The notes beneath the pieces were generated by a model, which was given only the letters and a program-made list of their open reading frames with translations, was not told where the DNA came from and did not search any database. A stretch of DNA of 64,000 nt from Chryseobacterium foetidum (GTDB lineage: Bacteria; Bacteroidota; Bacteroidia; Flavobacteriales; Weeksellaceae), in NCBI RefSeq assembly GCF_025457425.1, contig NZ_JAMXIA010000001.1, positions 2,418,001 to 2,482,000 of the forward strand, written 5' to 3'. The position numbers were made by a program, and so were the translations under genes. Shown one piece after another: positions 44,723 to 57,915 of this stretch (positions are counted from its first letter, which is position 1; every line of letters begins with the position of its first letter).

Positions 44723-44791
44723 GCACTCCGTAGGAGTGTGATCTGCGTAGAAACAACATTCCAAAACCTTCGCACTCCATAGGAGTGCTAT
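44723..44791. repeat. Paired CTCC-rTA-GGAG palindromes (copy 2)
   Basis: CACTCC-gta-GGAGTG (44724-44738), followed by ATCTGCGTAG, then GCACTCC-ata-GGAGTGC (44772-44788) followed by TATC. Order, spacing and connecting words match the pair at 24669-24742. Confidence 0.7.
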
Positions 44792-44836
44792 CAACAAAGA
44801 CGCCCACAATAACCTCCCCGCCACAACATTGCCACA

Positions 44837-45015
44837 CCCCGTACCCTGAAATCAATCATTCCTTCACTCTCCGGCTCTCCAACTCAACCACTAACCAACT
44901 CAACCACTAAAGTCCTCCAAACCCCGTACCCCGAAATCAATCATCCCTTCACTCTCCGGCTCTCCAACTAAACACTAACCAACTCAACCACTAAAGCCCT
45001 CCAACCCCGCACCCC
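44837..45015. repeat. 85-base tandem repeat, two copies and part of a third
   Basis: Units 44837-44921 and 44922-45004 are nearly identical (CCCCGTACCC, AATCAATCAT, CTCTCCGGCTCTCCAACT, AACCAACTCAACCACTAAAG), and CCCCGCACCCC at 45005 begins a third. They are C-rich and almost without G on this strand, unlike the genes around them. Confidence 0.7.
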
Positions 45016-45116
45016 AAAAACTCCCATCTCCCATCTTCCATCTCCCATCTTCCCACAACTTTTCCCACACTCAACCAGCGTGTTGTGACATTATGTTAAA
45101 TAAATATGAATAAAAG

Positions 45117-45148
45117 TTTGGTGGGGATATTAAAAGTTTCTACTTTTG
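45117..45148 (+). promoter_or_regulatory. rRNA promoter P1
   Basis: TTTG (45117-45120), 20 bases, TACTTTTG (45141-45148), GCACC: full Bacteroidetes consensus. Confidence 0.75.
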
Positions 45149-45230
45149 CACCACTGAAAACGGAAGGAAGTAAGTAGCGCAGGAGAGTAAAGATAAGAAC
45201 AAAACTTCAAAAAAAATATTGGCTGAAAAA

Positions 45231-45261
45231 TTTGCAAGAATAAAAAACAGTTGTATATTTG
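45231..45261 (+). promoter_or_regulatory. rRNA promoter P2
   Basis: TTTG (45231-45234), 19 bases, TATATTTG (45254-45261), GCAGACC. Confidence 0.75.
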
Positions 45262-45357
45262 CAGACCCAATTATGGGGAAGCGCAGAAGTTAATTGATTG
45301 AATGAAAAACGGGGAGATTAAGGTCGTCAAAAAACTTTAAAATTTCTTTCAGAAACA

Positions 45358-45389
45358 TTTGGTCATGTTAAAATAACTTATTACTTTTG
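45358..45389 (+). promoter_or_regulatory. rRNA promoter P3
   Basis: TTTG (45358-45361), 20 bases, TACTTTTG (45382-45389), GCACACG. It lies about 150 bases before mature 16S. Confidence 0.75.
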
Positions 45390-45536
45390 CACACGCAAAT
45401 ACGGGGTGAAACTGACAGAAAAGTAGCCTGGTTAAAAAGCGGAAGAGAAGAGATCATTGAAGATACAATATAACAACCAAAAAATAAGGAAAAACTAAAG
45501 CGTATATAAGAAACTTTGAGTGAGTCAGACAAACAT

Positions 45537-47053
<1,517 letters not shown>

Positions 47054-47328
47054 TAGAGCGTCTTTAAGACGTTAAACAAAAACAGTACGCAAGTACAATG
47101 TACTTATTTAAAGTTTTTTAGCTTTAGTTTTTTTATTTGGTTGTCATATATATAAATGATAAAAGATATTTGATCAGTGATAAAACATCATACATCAATC
47201 ATCATTTATCACTTATAAAAAATATAAACCCACTAGAAATTAGTATAAGGGATAAGAGATTGAGAATGAAAATGAAATATGCGGTATGAAAATATCAATT
47301 ATAACTCATTAATCATCACTCATAACAA

Positions 47329-47402
47329 AGTCTCGTAGCTCAGCTGGTTAGAGCGCTACACTGATAATGTAGAGGTCGGCAGTTCGAGCCTGCCCGAGAC
47401 TA
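47329..47402 (+). tRNA. tRNA-Ile (anticodon GAT)
   Basis: In the 16S-23S spacer. Acceptor AGTCTCG pairs with CGAGACT, the anticodon loop is CTGATAA (GAT), and the T arm is GGCAG-TTCGAGC-CTGCC. No CCA encoded. Confidence 0.95.
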
Positions 47403-47455
47403 CTAATTTAAGTGATTTGAAATTGAAGGTTTGAAATTTGAAATTCGTTAAGTCT

Positions 47456-47489
47456 GAATATCAAATCTCAAATATCAAATCTCAAATCA
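47456..47489. repeat. Period-7 repeat in the rRNA spacer
   Basis: AATATCA and AATCTCA units alternate (ATATCAA, ATCTCAA), in the same style as the heptamer tracts at 44569, 51518 and 59585. It lies between tRNA-Ile and tRNA-Ala. Confidence 0.5.
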
Positions 47490-47496
47490 AACTAGA

Positions 47497-47573
47497 GGGG
47501 AATTAGCTCAGCTGGCTAGAGCGCCTGCCTTGCACGCAGGAGGTCAAGGGTTCGACTCCCTTATTCTCCACCA
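47497..47573 (+). tRNA. tRNA-Ala (anticodon TGC)
   Basis: Acceptor GGGGAAT pairs with ATTCTCC (one G-T), the anticodon loop is CTTGCAC (TGC), and the T arm is AAGGG-TTCGACT-CCCTT. CCA is encoded. Confidence 0.95.
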
Positions 47574-47775
47574 TCACCGATGGTTTAATTTTAAAAAGCA
47601 GATAGAGCCAAAAACAATATTTTGCGAATTAGATCAGAAGTAGAGAAAAGATCATTGACATTAACGGTAAAGATATCACAAAGAGAAAACCGGGCGCGGA
47701 AAAGCGCTTGAGTTTACAAAAATATTATTGGCAGCAATGCTGATTAAAAAATACTGAACTAATCAACAAATTAGG

Positions 47776-50534
<2,759 letters not shown>

Positions 50535-50702
50535 AGCCTAATTGGCAGCGTTAATCCGCGCCGCTCAGGTTCTCTCTTTGTGAATGTTTTTATCGATAAA
50601 ATTATGTAGAATGTATGAAAGTACAATGTACAGAGTAAAGCACAACGCTTACATACTTTATACATTATACCACAGTACATCCCTACGTTATATACAGCCT
50701 TT

Positions 50703-50808
<106 letters not shown>

Positions 50809-50817
50809 TTTTTATTC

Positions 50818-50855
50818 AAATCCTCAATCATTTATTTGATTGGGGATTTTTTTTT
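50818..50855 (+). terminator. rRNA operon terminator
   Basis: A 13-base stem (50818-50830 with 50837-50849, one G-T) is followed by a run of nine T. Confidence 0.85.
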
Positions 50856-50970
50856 GCGCAAAACGCAAAAAAATTCAAGATTTAAAATTCAAGGTTCAAG
50901 CTGCGAGATACGGGGGTGCGGGATACAAAATTCAAAATTTAATATTCAAGATTCAAGATTCGAGGTACGT

Positions 50971-51520
50971 ATTCAAAATTGAAGATACGGGATATAGCTG
51001 CTGTCAGGAATCAAAATCTTAGCTGGCAGACAATAAACCATCCACAGAAAGCTTTTACCGTGCTTTTGATTAGAAAAATGATATGTCTGTGGCGTCCAAC
51101 ACCCAATATCATTCATCATTCATCAATCATCAGTGCGGGATGCGAAATTCAAAATTTAGAATTTAAAATTTGGGATTTAATATTCAAAATTGAAGATACG
51201 GGATATAGCTGCTGGCAGGAATCAAAATCTTAGCTGGCATATAATAAACCATTTACAGAAAGCTTTTACCGTGCTTTTGATTAAAAAAAATGATATATCT
51301 GTGGCGTCCAGCACTTAATATCATTCATCATTCATCAATCATCAGTTCGGGATGCGAAATTCAAAATTTAGAATTTAAAATTCGGGATTTAAGATTCAAA
51401 ATTGAAGATACACGATACGGCTGCTGTCAGGAATCAAAATCTTAGCTGGCAGACAATAAACCATTCACAAGCTTTTACCGTGCTTTTGATTAAAAAAAAA
51501 TGATATATCTGTGGAGTCTA
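50971..51520. repeat. 211/212-base tandem repeat, about 2.6 copies
   Basis: Units start at 50971, 51182 and 51394 with ATTCAAAATTGAAGATAC, followed by GCTGCTG(T/G)CAGGAATC, AAAATCTTAGCTGGCA, ACAATAAACCAT, AAGCTTTTACCGTGC, TGATATATCTGTGG and a CATTCATCATT stretch. In copy 1 CCACAGA (51042) can pair with TCTGTGG (51086); copy 2 has TTACAGA, which still pairs through G-T; copy 3 has lost it. No coding frame is shared by all copies. Confidence 0.75.
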
Positions 51521-51600
51521 TCATCAATCATCAATCATCAATCATCCATCATCCATCATCAATCACCCATCACCCAGCACCCGACATCAATCATCCATCA
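51518..51600. repeat. Period-7 ATCAATC/ATCCATC tract
   Basis: CATCAAT and CATCCAT units repeat with period 7 (51521-51570), then CACCCAT and CATCAAT words. The strand has almost no G. Confidence 0.6.
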
Positions 51601-51661
51601 TTACCTATTACTCATAGAACTTTTTCTTCTCAGCAATAAATATTCTTCCTAGCGCGCTTCC

Positions 51662-51769
51662 CTAGCCCTGATAGAAGCGGCATCCTTTTTTGTCTTGGAG
51701 GAGCAGGTAAACTATCTACAGGAGTCGGTGACAAAAAAGATACAGCGGATAGCAGGAATTAGCTCCTGA
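51662..51769. repeat. REP-like palindromic element (copy 2)
   Basis: AGCCCTGATAGAAGCGGCAT then CCTTTTTTGTC (to 51694) faces GACAAAAAAGATACAGCGGA (from 51730) then TAGCAGGAATTAGCTCCTG. The plan is that of the element at 32981-33092. I recall such AGCCCTGAT...GCGGCATCC palindromes as common in Flavobacteriia. No gene is seen in 50850-51901. Confidence 0.65.
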
Positions 51770-51901
51770 GATAGATTCTTTACAGCTGTCTTCTATAATT
51801 TTATTGTGGAGTCATGCCTTGTGTAAACGGGCCCCAAAGCTTTTCTAAGGGGGCATACACCGATAATTGTTACGGAGTGCACTTATCAATACGATTATTC
51901 T

Positions 51902-53512
51902 CTAAAATCTACTCAGAATTCCCCAGTGGATTTTAATGTCATTAAATTTGAATGGATTACCAAATTCATTACCGTTTGAGAGCTGAAAACTCATCAAACC
52001 AATGGGAATAAAGAAATTAAAGCCAAGCCCAACGCTGTACAGCTTAGGTTTCACACCCAAAGATTTATTGTTGAGCTGCCCATACTGCCCGAAAACATCA
52101 AAAAATGCCTGATTGCCGATGAGATAGCGGTATTCCAAACCTCCGTAATAGAAGAAATCGGCGGTGAGAGAGTTTTCATTAAAACCACGCAAAGAGTTCC
52201 ACCCACCGAAACGATAGAGTTCATTTGCTGTGAAATCTACCTTAGAATCCAGCATTGCGCCTTCAGCTTTGATGTTCAGGAAGTGATTTCCGTTGATGTG
52301 GTAATTGTACTCCCCAAAAAAGTAAAACTGATTTTGTGGAGACTTTATATTCTCTCTGGAATACGTGGTTGTAAGGTAATCGTATCCGAAATTTATTTTG
52401 GTTTTGTACAGGAAAAGATCAATGTCGCTGGGTTCGGTCATGTCAAAATAAAGCCCGATTCCTTTTTTATTATAATCTTTTCCTTGGACGTAAAGGCTGT
52501 CGAGAATGGTTGAATTTTCAAAAGTTCCCCTAAAACCAATTTTTTGACGATTATTAATATGATAATAAAATGCAGGTAATGCTTTTACATTGGCAAAAGT
52601 GGAATCCTGACGGAAAATATTCACTTTCATATTCAAACCAACATTAGAATTAAAAAGATAAGGAATATCGGTTTGAAGGTCAAAATTCTGTCCTTTATCC
52701 GGGTTTCTCTGCCAGTAGAGATTGATGGTTTCAAAACCGTTAAACATGTTTTTGAAATTCACATTCAGCGTTCCGTTTAGGGTAAATTTCTCAGTTTTGT
52801 CATTACCAAAACCGATGACTCCATCAAAAGTATTTGTTTTTTTCTTTTCTAAAAAAAGGTAAATCTGAGTGGAATCTTTGGTAAATAAAGTCTGAGGCTG
52901 CCGTTCCAATGAAAGAAAGGGATGCCCCTGAAACTGTTTGTTGACGGCAATCAGGTTTTTGTCGTCGTATGTTTTACCTTTAAATTCTTTGTTTAAATTT
53001 TTCACGAAACGCTTGGGAACTCTCGTGTAGCCTTTCATTACAAAGCCATCAATTGTGCGCTTATCGTTTTTATTGATATCAAGTTCTACTACCGGATATC
53101 CATTTTTCTTGGTCTTTACAGTTGATTTTAACCGGCTGAAGGCAAAACCGTCATCAATATATGCTTTGTTGATTTTATTTTTTGTAGAATCTAAATTTTT
53201 TGTGAAAAAATCTTTTTCCGTCTTTAGTTTTTTGACAATCGAGTCTGAAAGGGAAACATAAGCTACATTATAATTTTGTCCTTTATCGTAGAAAATTTCT
53301 GTGCTGTCGCCTTTTACTTTAACCTCCTTCAGTTCAGTGAAAAAATAGTTGCTTTGAGCGAGAGAATCGAGAAATTTTACGGCTGTAGCAGAATCTTTTA
53401 CCTTTTTCCTGGCCTTGATTTCTGTATCAATCAGAAAATACTGTTTCTTCTGCGCCTGTACAAAGACGCAAAACAAAACAAAAAATATTTTTAAAAACAG
53501 TTTCAACCTCAA
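51902..53512 (-). CDS. Omp85-like outer-membrane protein with POTRA-type N-terminus
   Basis: 536 residues with a signal peptide (IFFVLFCVFVQAQ). Residues 25-210 form POTRA-like alternating helix and strand units (NKINKAYIDDGFAFSRLKSTV; YDDKNLIAVNKQFQGHPF), then a barrel from about 235 with ELYRFGGWNSLRGFNENSL (LRGF, the L6 motif) and a C-terminal Phe (WGILSRF). This is the layout of BamA/TamA-type proteins that insert or export other proteins, shorter than BamA itself. The SDR gene lies 17 bases upstream of its start on the same strand, so they may be co-transcribed. Confidence 0.8.
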   Translation of the reverse strand: MRLKLFLKIFFVLFCVFVQAQKKQYFLIDTEIKARKKVKDSATAVKFLDSLAQSNYFFTELKEVKVKGDSTEIFYDKGQNYNVAYVSLSDSIVKKLKTEKDFFTKNLDSTKNKINKAYIDDGFAFSRLKSTVKTKKNGYPVVELDINKNDKRTIDGFVMKGYTRVPKRFVKNLNKEFKGKTYDDKNLIAVNKQFQGHPFLSLERQPQTLFTKDSTQIYLFLEKKKTNTFDGVIGFGNDKTEKFTLNGTLNVNFKNMFNGFETINLYWQRNPDKGQNFDLQTDIPYLFNSNVGLNMKVNIFRQDSTFANVKALPAFYYHINNRQKIGFRGTFENSTILDSLYVQGKDYNKKGIGLYFDMTEPSDIDLFLYKTKINFGYDYLTTTYSRENIKSPQNQFYFFGEYNYHINGNHFLNIKAEGAMLDSKVDFTANELYRFGGWNSLRGFNENSLTADFFYYGGLEYRYLIGNQAFFDVFGQYGQLNNKSLGVKPKLYSVGLGFNFFIPIGLMSFQLSNGNEFGNPFKFNDIKIHWGILSRF

Positions 53513-53529
53513 ATCTCAAACTTCAAATC

Positions 53530-54327
53530 TTACATTTTATTGTATTTCTTCATCAGATTCTCATAAGTTCCCTGTGGAAGAATCCATTTCAAAGGAACAC
53601 CGATTTTCTGCCCGAATTTACCGAAATAATAATGAGCTTTCCACTTATTTTTAGTTAAAAGTTGATCGATGTATTCCGCAACTTCTAAGGGTTCTGTTCC
53701 GTCGCCGACGTGGGAATTCATCAAAGCGTACACTTTATCAAAAACGCTTTTGTAAGGTTCTGTAACCTTTGTGTTTACACGGTTTTCTGCAATGTTGGTT
53801 TTAATATCGCCCAAATGAAGCGAACAGACATTTACATTCCATTGAAAAACTTCATATCTCATTGCTTCTGTAACTTTATCCAAAGCCGATTTTGAAGCTG
53901 AGTAAAATCCGCGGAACGGCAATCCCATTTCACTTCCGATGCTCGAAACATTGATGATTTGCCCGAATTTATTTTCCCGCATTTTCGGCATCACGGCTGT
54001 CATCATCTGAACGGCTCCTACAAGATTGAGATTAAATAATTTTAAAATATCTTCTTTTGATGAATCTTCCACAGCACCCACCATTCCCATTCCGGCATTG
54101 TTGATGAGAACATCGATTTTAGTTTCTGTTTTTAAAACTTCAGCAATTGCATTCTTAACAGCTGTGTTATCCGTAATATCAGTTGGGATTGATTTAAAAT
54201 ATTGACTTTCAGTGAATTTCCGGCTCAATCCGTAGACACGATGCCCCTTTTTTCCGAAATATTCTGCGAGTACGAAACCTATTCCTGAGGATGTTCCGGT
54301 GATGATGATTGTTTTGTGGTGTGACAT
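53530..54327 (-). CDS. Short-chain dehydrogenase/reductase
   Basis: 265 residues, classical SDR: TGTSSGIGFVLAEYF (NAD(P)-binding glycine motif), NNAGMGMV, and Ser-Tyr-Lys in NVSSIGSEMGLPFRGFYSASKSALDK. The Arg in YGLSRK after the second strand suggests NADPH. Substrate unknown. Followed 17 bases on by the Omp85-like gene. Confidence 0.9.
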   Translation of the reverse strand: MSHHKTIIITGTSSGIGFVLAEYFGKKGHRVYGLSRKFTESQYFKSIPTDITDNTAVKNAIAEVLKTETKIDVLINNAGMGMVGAVEDSSKEDILKLFNLNLVGAVQMMTAVMPKMRENKFGQIINVSSIGSEMGLPFRGFYSASKSALDKVTEAMRYEVFQWNVNVCSLHLGDIKTNIAENRVNTKVTEPYKSVFDKVYALMNSHVGDGTEPLEVAEYIDQLLTKNKWKAHYYFGKFGQKIGVPLKWILPQGTYENLMKKYNKM

Positions 54328-54392
54328 TTAATAATAGAAATATTTGTTTGAGTTAGGGATTTTGAATTTATTTACGCCGACCCTAAAACCGT

Positions 54393-54956
54393 TCATTTTT
54401 TTAAGTATGGTAAATTTATGAATAAACTCCGTATAATAATCTTTTGGAATTGCTCTATTTTCATCTCCATCACATTCTGAGTATTGCTAATCAATGATAA
54501 ATTTTCCGGTCGAAAAATTGACTTCATAGATAAATTATGTTCACATGTATCATCCAATTGATATTTGGAACCAATGAGATAAAAATCTCCGTTTTGAAAT
54601 CTGGTAAAAAATAGCTGAGAAATAATGAGGCAGTTGTTTTTAATCTTAATGTCAAGCTCATTATCTGTCGGATAAAACCCGTATTTGCTGTTAATAATCA
54701 CGGATGCATTTTCTTTCCAGATTTTTAAATTTCCGTTGAAGTTTTTGAGGATATAAAATTTTCGTTCAAAACCTTCCGAATCAGTTTTTATGTCTGTATT
54801 GAAAACCATTACGGTTTCTTCGTTTCCATCTTTGTCTAAATCTCCTTTAAGCTCAAAAATTTTTTCATACTCTTTTGGAATGGCAAAATTTTTCAGTTCC
54901 TGAGATTGGGAAATTGCGATGAATAAGATGCTGAAGAGTAACAAATTTTTTTTCAT
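54393..54956 (-). CDS. Secreted protein with a calcium-binding-like loop, unknown
   Basis: 187 residues with a signal peptide (LLLFSILFIAISQSQ). KGDLDKDGNEETVMVFN reads as a D-x-D-x-D-G calcium loop followed by strands, as in the FG-GAP/EF-hand-like repeats of secreted Bacteroidetes proteins. The rest shows no known family. Nine bases after the stop of the neighbouring secreted-protein gene, so they form a pair. Confidence 0.6.
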   Translation of the reverse strand: MKKNLLLFSILFIAISQSQELKNFAIPKEYEKIFELKGDLDKDGNEETVMVFNTDIKTDSEGFERKFYILKNFNGNLKIWKENASVIINSKYGFYPTDNELDIKIKNNCLIISQLFFTRFQNGDFYLIGSKYQLDDTCEHNLSMKSIFRPENLSLISNTQNVMEMKIEQFQKIIIRSLFINLPYLKK

Positions 54957-54965
54957 TGAAAATAA

Positions 54966-55460
54966 TTAAAAACTCAGTCCAATATCTTCTTTTTTAATCA
55001 TTTTTGTGCTTTCCAAGTTACAGATACAGCCTTTCACTGTTTTGTAGCTTCCGTTAATACGGGTTTCTTTACCTTTGGTGTCTTTGATAATGATGCCTGC
55101 AGAAAATGTATGGCCTTCTGCATGATAAGTTCGGTACAAGAGATATTCAAAACTATTATTGCTAAACAAAAGATTGTCTATCTGCATCGCTGAATTTTCA
55201 ATTCCGCCACCTCGCCAGTAGGAATTATATTGAAATTTTTTCCAGCTTTCTCTGTTTCTTTCTTTTGGGAATTCCATTTCAATTTTATTGGATGTTCCAA
55301 AACGGTATTGGATGTATTTGTTCTTTTTATCTTTTACAAGTGACATTCTCTTTCCGTTTTTTGTTGTAAAAGAATAAATTGTTTCTTCATTGGGCAAAAG
55401 ATATTGCGCCCAAAATATCAATGGAATTAAAAGGTAAATAAGAATTAGCAGTTTCTTCAT
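54966..55460 (-). CDS. Secreted protein, unknown
   Basis: 164 residues: signal MKKLLILIYLLIPLIFWAQ, then a beta-rich mature part (IYSFTTKNGKRMSLVKD, YIQYRFGTSNKIEMEFP) ending with a CIC pair. No family recognised. It is first in a two-gene unit with the calcium-loop protein, and lies 20 bases below the Uma2 pair on the same strand. Confidence 0.55.
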   Translation of the reverse strand: MKKLLILIYLLIPLIFWAQYLLPNEETIYSFTTKNGKRMSLVKDKKNKYIQYRFGTSNKIEMEFPKERNRESWKKFQYNSYWRGGGIENSAMQIDNLLFSNNSFEYLLYRTYHAEGHTFSAGIIIKDTKGKETRINGSYKTVKGCICNLESTKMIKKEDIGLSF

Positions 55461-55480
55461 TAAAATTTCAATAAAGAAAA

Positions 55481-56059
55481 TTAAAATTCATACAAATCTT
55501 GAGTCGAAAATTTTAAATCTTTAAAATGAATCGATTGTAGTATTTCGCCATCTGCAACTGGTTTTCTGCTGATATATTCTCCGTTTTCCAAGCTGTAAAT
55601 TAAAATAAATTTTTCACTCGGATCTACAACCCAGTATTCTGAAACTCCCGCTTCCTCATACAAACTGAATTTTAAATTCATTTCCATTTTGGAATTTCCT
55701 GGAGATAAAATTTCAACTACCAAATCAGGTGCTCCAAGACAACCCTTGTCATCGATTTTATTTCTGTCGCAAATCACACACAAATCAGGCTGTACAACAT
55801 TGATAATTTCTCCGTTTTTACTTGGTAAACGAACATCAAAAGGAGCGTAAAACAGTTCGCAGGGACTCTTTTCAAAATATTGATAAAGTGCCTGATTTAT
55901 TTTCTGCGATATTTTTTGATGCATCGGAGACGGAGCCGGACTCATTTTCAAAATTTTACCTCTGAAAAGTTCTACTCTTTCCTTGAGTTTCCACATGAGA
56001 TAATCTGCATACGTGTAAGTAGCATTCATATCAAGTTGGCTGAGGCTTGTGATTTCCAT
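55481..56059 (-). CDS. Uma2-family (DUF820) nuclease-fold protein, copy 2
   Basis: 192 residues. Hallmarks are PFDVRLPSKNG, VVQPDLCVICD, GAPDLVVEILSPGN and YWVVDPSEK: the D...E-x-K-like core of the Uma2 restriction-endonuclease fold (Asp in PDL, Glu in EILSP). Cellular role is not known. It follows an almost identical start of a paralogue ten bases upstream: the first 48 residues differ at few positions while the rest diverges strongly, suggesting gene conversion or recent duplication of the 5' part. Confidence 0.85.
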   Translation of the reverse strand: MEITSLSQLDMNATYTYADYLMWKLKERVELFRGKILKMSPAPSPMHQKISQKINQALYQYFEKSPCELFYAPFDVRLPSKNGEIINVVQPDLCVICDRNKIDDKGCLGAPDLVVEILSPGNSKMEMNLKFSLYEEAGVSEYWVVDPSEKFILIYSLENGEYISRKPVADGEILQSIHFKDLKFSTQDLYEF

Positions 56060-56068
56060 TAGCTAAAT

Positions 56069-56650
56069 TTAAATATTTTCAAAAATTTCTGATGCCGGAA
56101 ACGCCAAATCTGCAAAAATGTATGATTTCATTTCTTCGTCTTCTGTAATTGGTTTTTTTCCAATAAAAATTCCATTTTCCAAAACAAAAATCTGTATCGT
56201 TTTTTCAACCGGATGCACAACCCAATATTCTAAAACACCGAATTCTTCATAGATGCTGTATTTGAGGCTTAATTCTTTCTTTGAATTTCCCGGGGAAATG
56301 ATTTCTATAATTAAATCTGGCGCACCAACACATCCTTTATCATCAATTTTTTTTGGGTCGCAAATAACACATAAATCCGGCTGGAAAACACTTTTTGAAT
56401 CCCCGTTTTTAGATGGAAATCTCACATCAAATGGAGCTGAAAAGACTTCGCAGGGATTGTTTTTGAAAAAGTTATAAAAAATTCCACTAAATCTAAATGA
56501 GATTTTTTGATGAACCGGAGACGGGGCAGGACTCATTTTCAAAATTTTTCCCTTGAAAAGTTCAACTCTTTCTTTGAGTTTCCACATGAGATAGTCTGCA
56601 TACGTGTACGTTGCATTCATATCGAGCTGGCTGAGACTTGTGATTTCCAT
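56069..56650 (-). CDS. Uma2-family (DUF820) nuclease-fold protein, copy 1
   Basis: 193 residues with the same core as its neighbour: PFDVRFPSKNG, VFQPDLCVICD, GAPDLIIEIISPGN, EYWVVHPVEK. The central helix (RFSGIFYNFFKNNP) and C-terminus differ from copy 2. Uma2 genes multiply within genomes, which fits this tandem pair. They lie downstream of aroA with a 41-base gap. Confidence 0.85.
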   Translation of the reverse strand: MEITSLSQLDMNATYTYADYLMWKLKERVELFKGKILKMSPAPSPVHQKISFRFSGIFYNFFKNNPCEVFSAPFDVRFPSKNGDSKSVFQPDLCVICDPKKIDDKGCVGAPDLIIEIISPGNSKKELSLKYSIYEEFGVLEYWVVHPVEKTIQIFVLENGIFIGKKPITEDEEMKSYIFADLAFPASEIFENI

Positions 56651-56691
56651 TGGTTTGAATTTTAATTAAACTCCTCACTAAACAAAATTAA

Positions 56692-57915
56692 TCATTTTGA
56701 AATTAGCAATTCAGATAAATCCTCCCAAAACATCGGGTACGATTTCTCTACCACATTTTCATCTTCAATATTCAATTCCTTAATAAGGCAAAAAGGTGCA
56801 AAACTCATTGCCATTCTGTGATCCTGATAGGTTTTGATGGAAATATTTTCTTCGGGTTCTGCGAAGTTGATTGATTTAATAGTTGAATCTCCAATTTCAG
56901 TTTCGCAACCCAGTTTTTTTAATTCGATATTTAAAGCTGAAAGTCTGTCGGTTTCCTTTACTTTTAATGTTCCCAAGCCTGAAATTTCAAACGGAATTTT
57001 CAGAGCTGCGGCTGTCACACAAAGAGTTTGCGCAATGTCCGGACAATTATTCATATCCAAAACAATCTTTTCCGGAAACTTAAAATGCTCAATAGGTTTG
57101 AGTGTCAATTGGTGTTTTTCTTCGGTGTAAATGGTTTTAATACCGAAGAAATCTTCATAAATTTTTGAAATCGCGGCATCTCCCTGAGTAGAATTTTTGA
57201 AAAAACTTTTCAGATAAATAGTTTGTCTTCCAATCGCTGCAAATGAGTAAAAATAAGATGCAGAACTCCAGTCGCTTTCTACTTCGTAACTGATGATTGA
57301 TGGTTGATGATTGATTAATGATTCAACTTTAATCGTATTTCCTTCAAATTTATTTTTAATTCCGAAATGAGTTAAAATATTGAGAGTCATTTCGATATAA
57401 GATCGTGATGTAACTTCGCCAACCAAGTTTATTTCTAGACCATTTTTCAGTTTTCCAGCAATTAAAAGAAGGGAAGTGATAAACTGACTTGAAATATTAG
57501 CCGGAACATCAACGCTTTTCTGTGTAATTTTTCTGCCTTTAATTTTCAGAGGCGGAAAACCTTCATTTTCTAAATATTCAATCTCGGCACCAAGATTTTG
57601 CAAAGCCGTTACCAAATTTTTAATTGGTCGCTCTTTCATCCTTCCTGAACCCGTGAGTACGGTTGTCTTTCCTTCCTGAATAGAATAGTACGATGTTAAA
57701 AAACGCATTGCCGTTCCTGCATGATGAATGTCTACTGTTTCGGAGTTTTCCGATAAAGCTTTTTGAAGTAATTGTGTGTCCTGAGAATTGGATAAATTAC
57801 TGATTTCTATATTTTTAAACAAACTTTCCAAAATCAACAAACGATTCGAAATACTTTTCGAACCGCTGATTTGTATGGTTTTGCTGTTTTTAAGTGAAGA
57901 TTTTTTTAGAATCAT
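56692..57915 (-). CDS. aroA: EPSP synthase (3-phosphoshikimate 1-carboxyvinyltransferase)
   Basis: 407 residues. ISGSKSISNRLLILESL (shikimate-3-phosphate site), HHAGTAMRFLTSYYSI and GSGRMKERPI (phosphoenolpyruvate/glyphosate region, G-x-M-x-x-R-P), and the C-terminal KETDRLSALNIELKKLG and DHRMAMSFA are all present. It joins S3P with PEP in the shikimate route to aromatic amino acids. Its start overlaps the stop of the WG-repeat gene by four bases (ATGA), so both are co-translated. Confidence 0.96.
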   Translation of the reverse strand: MILKKSSLKNSKTIQISGSKSISNRLLILESLFKNIEISNLSNSQDTQLLQKALSENSETVDIHHAGTAMRFLTSYYSIQEGKTTVLTGSGRMKERPIKNLVTALQNLGAEIEYLENEGFPPLKIKGRKITQKSVDVPANISSQFITSLLLIAGKLKNGLEINLVGEVTSRSYIEMTLNILTHFGIKNKFEGNTIKVESLINHQPSIISYEVESDWSSASYFYSFAAIGRQTIYLKSFFKNSTQGDAAISKIYEDFFGIKTIYTEEKHQLTLKPIEHFKFPEKIVLDMNNCPDIAQTLCVTAAALKIPFEISGLGTLKVKETDRLSALNIELKKLGCETEIGDSTIKSINFAEPEENISIKTYQDHRMAMSFAPFCLIKELNIEDENVVEKSYPMFWEDLSELLISK

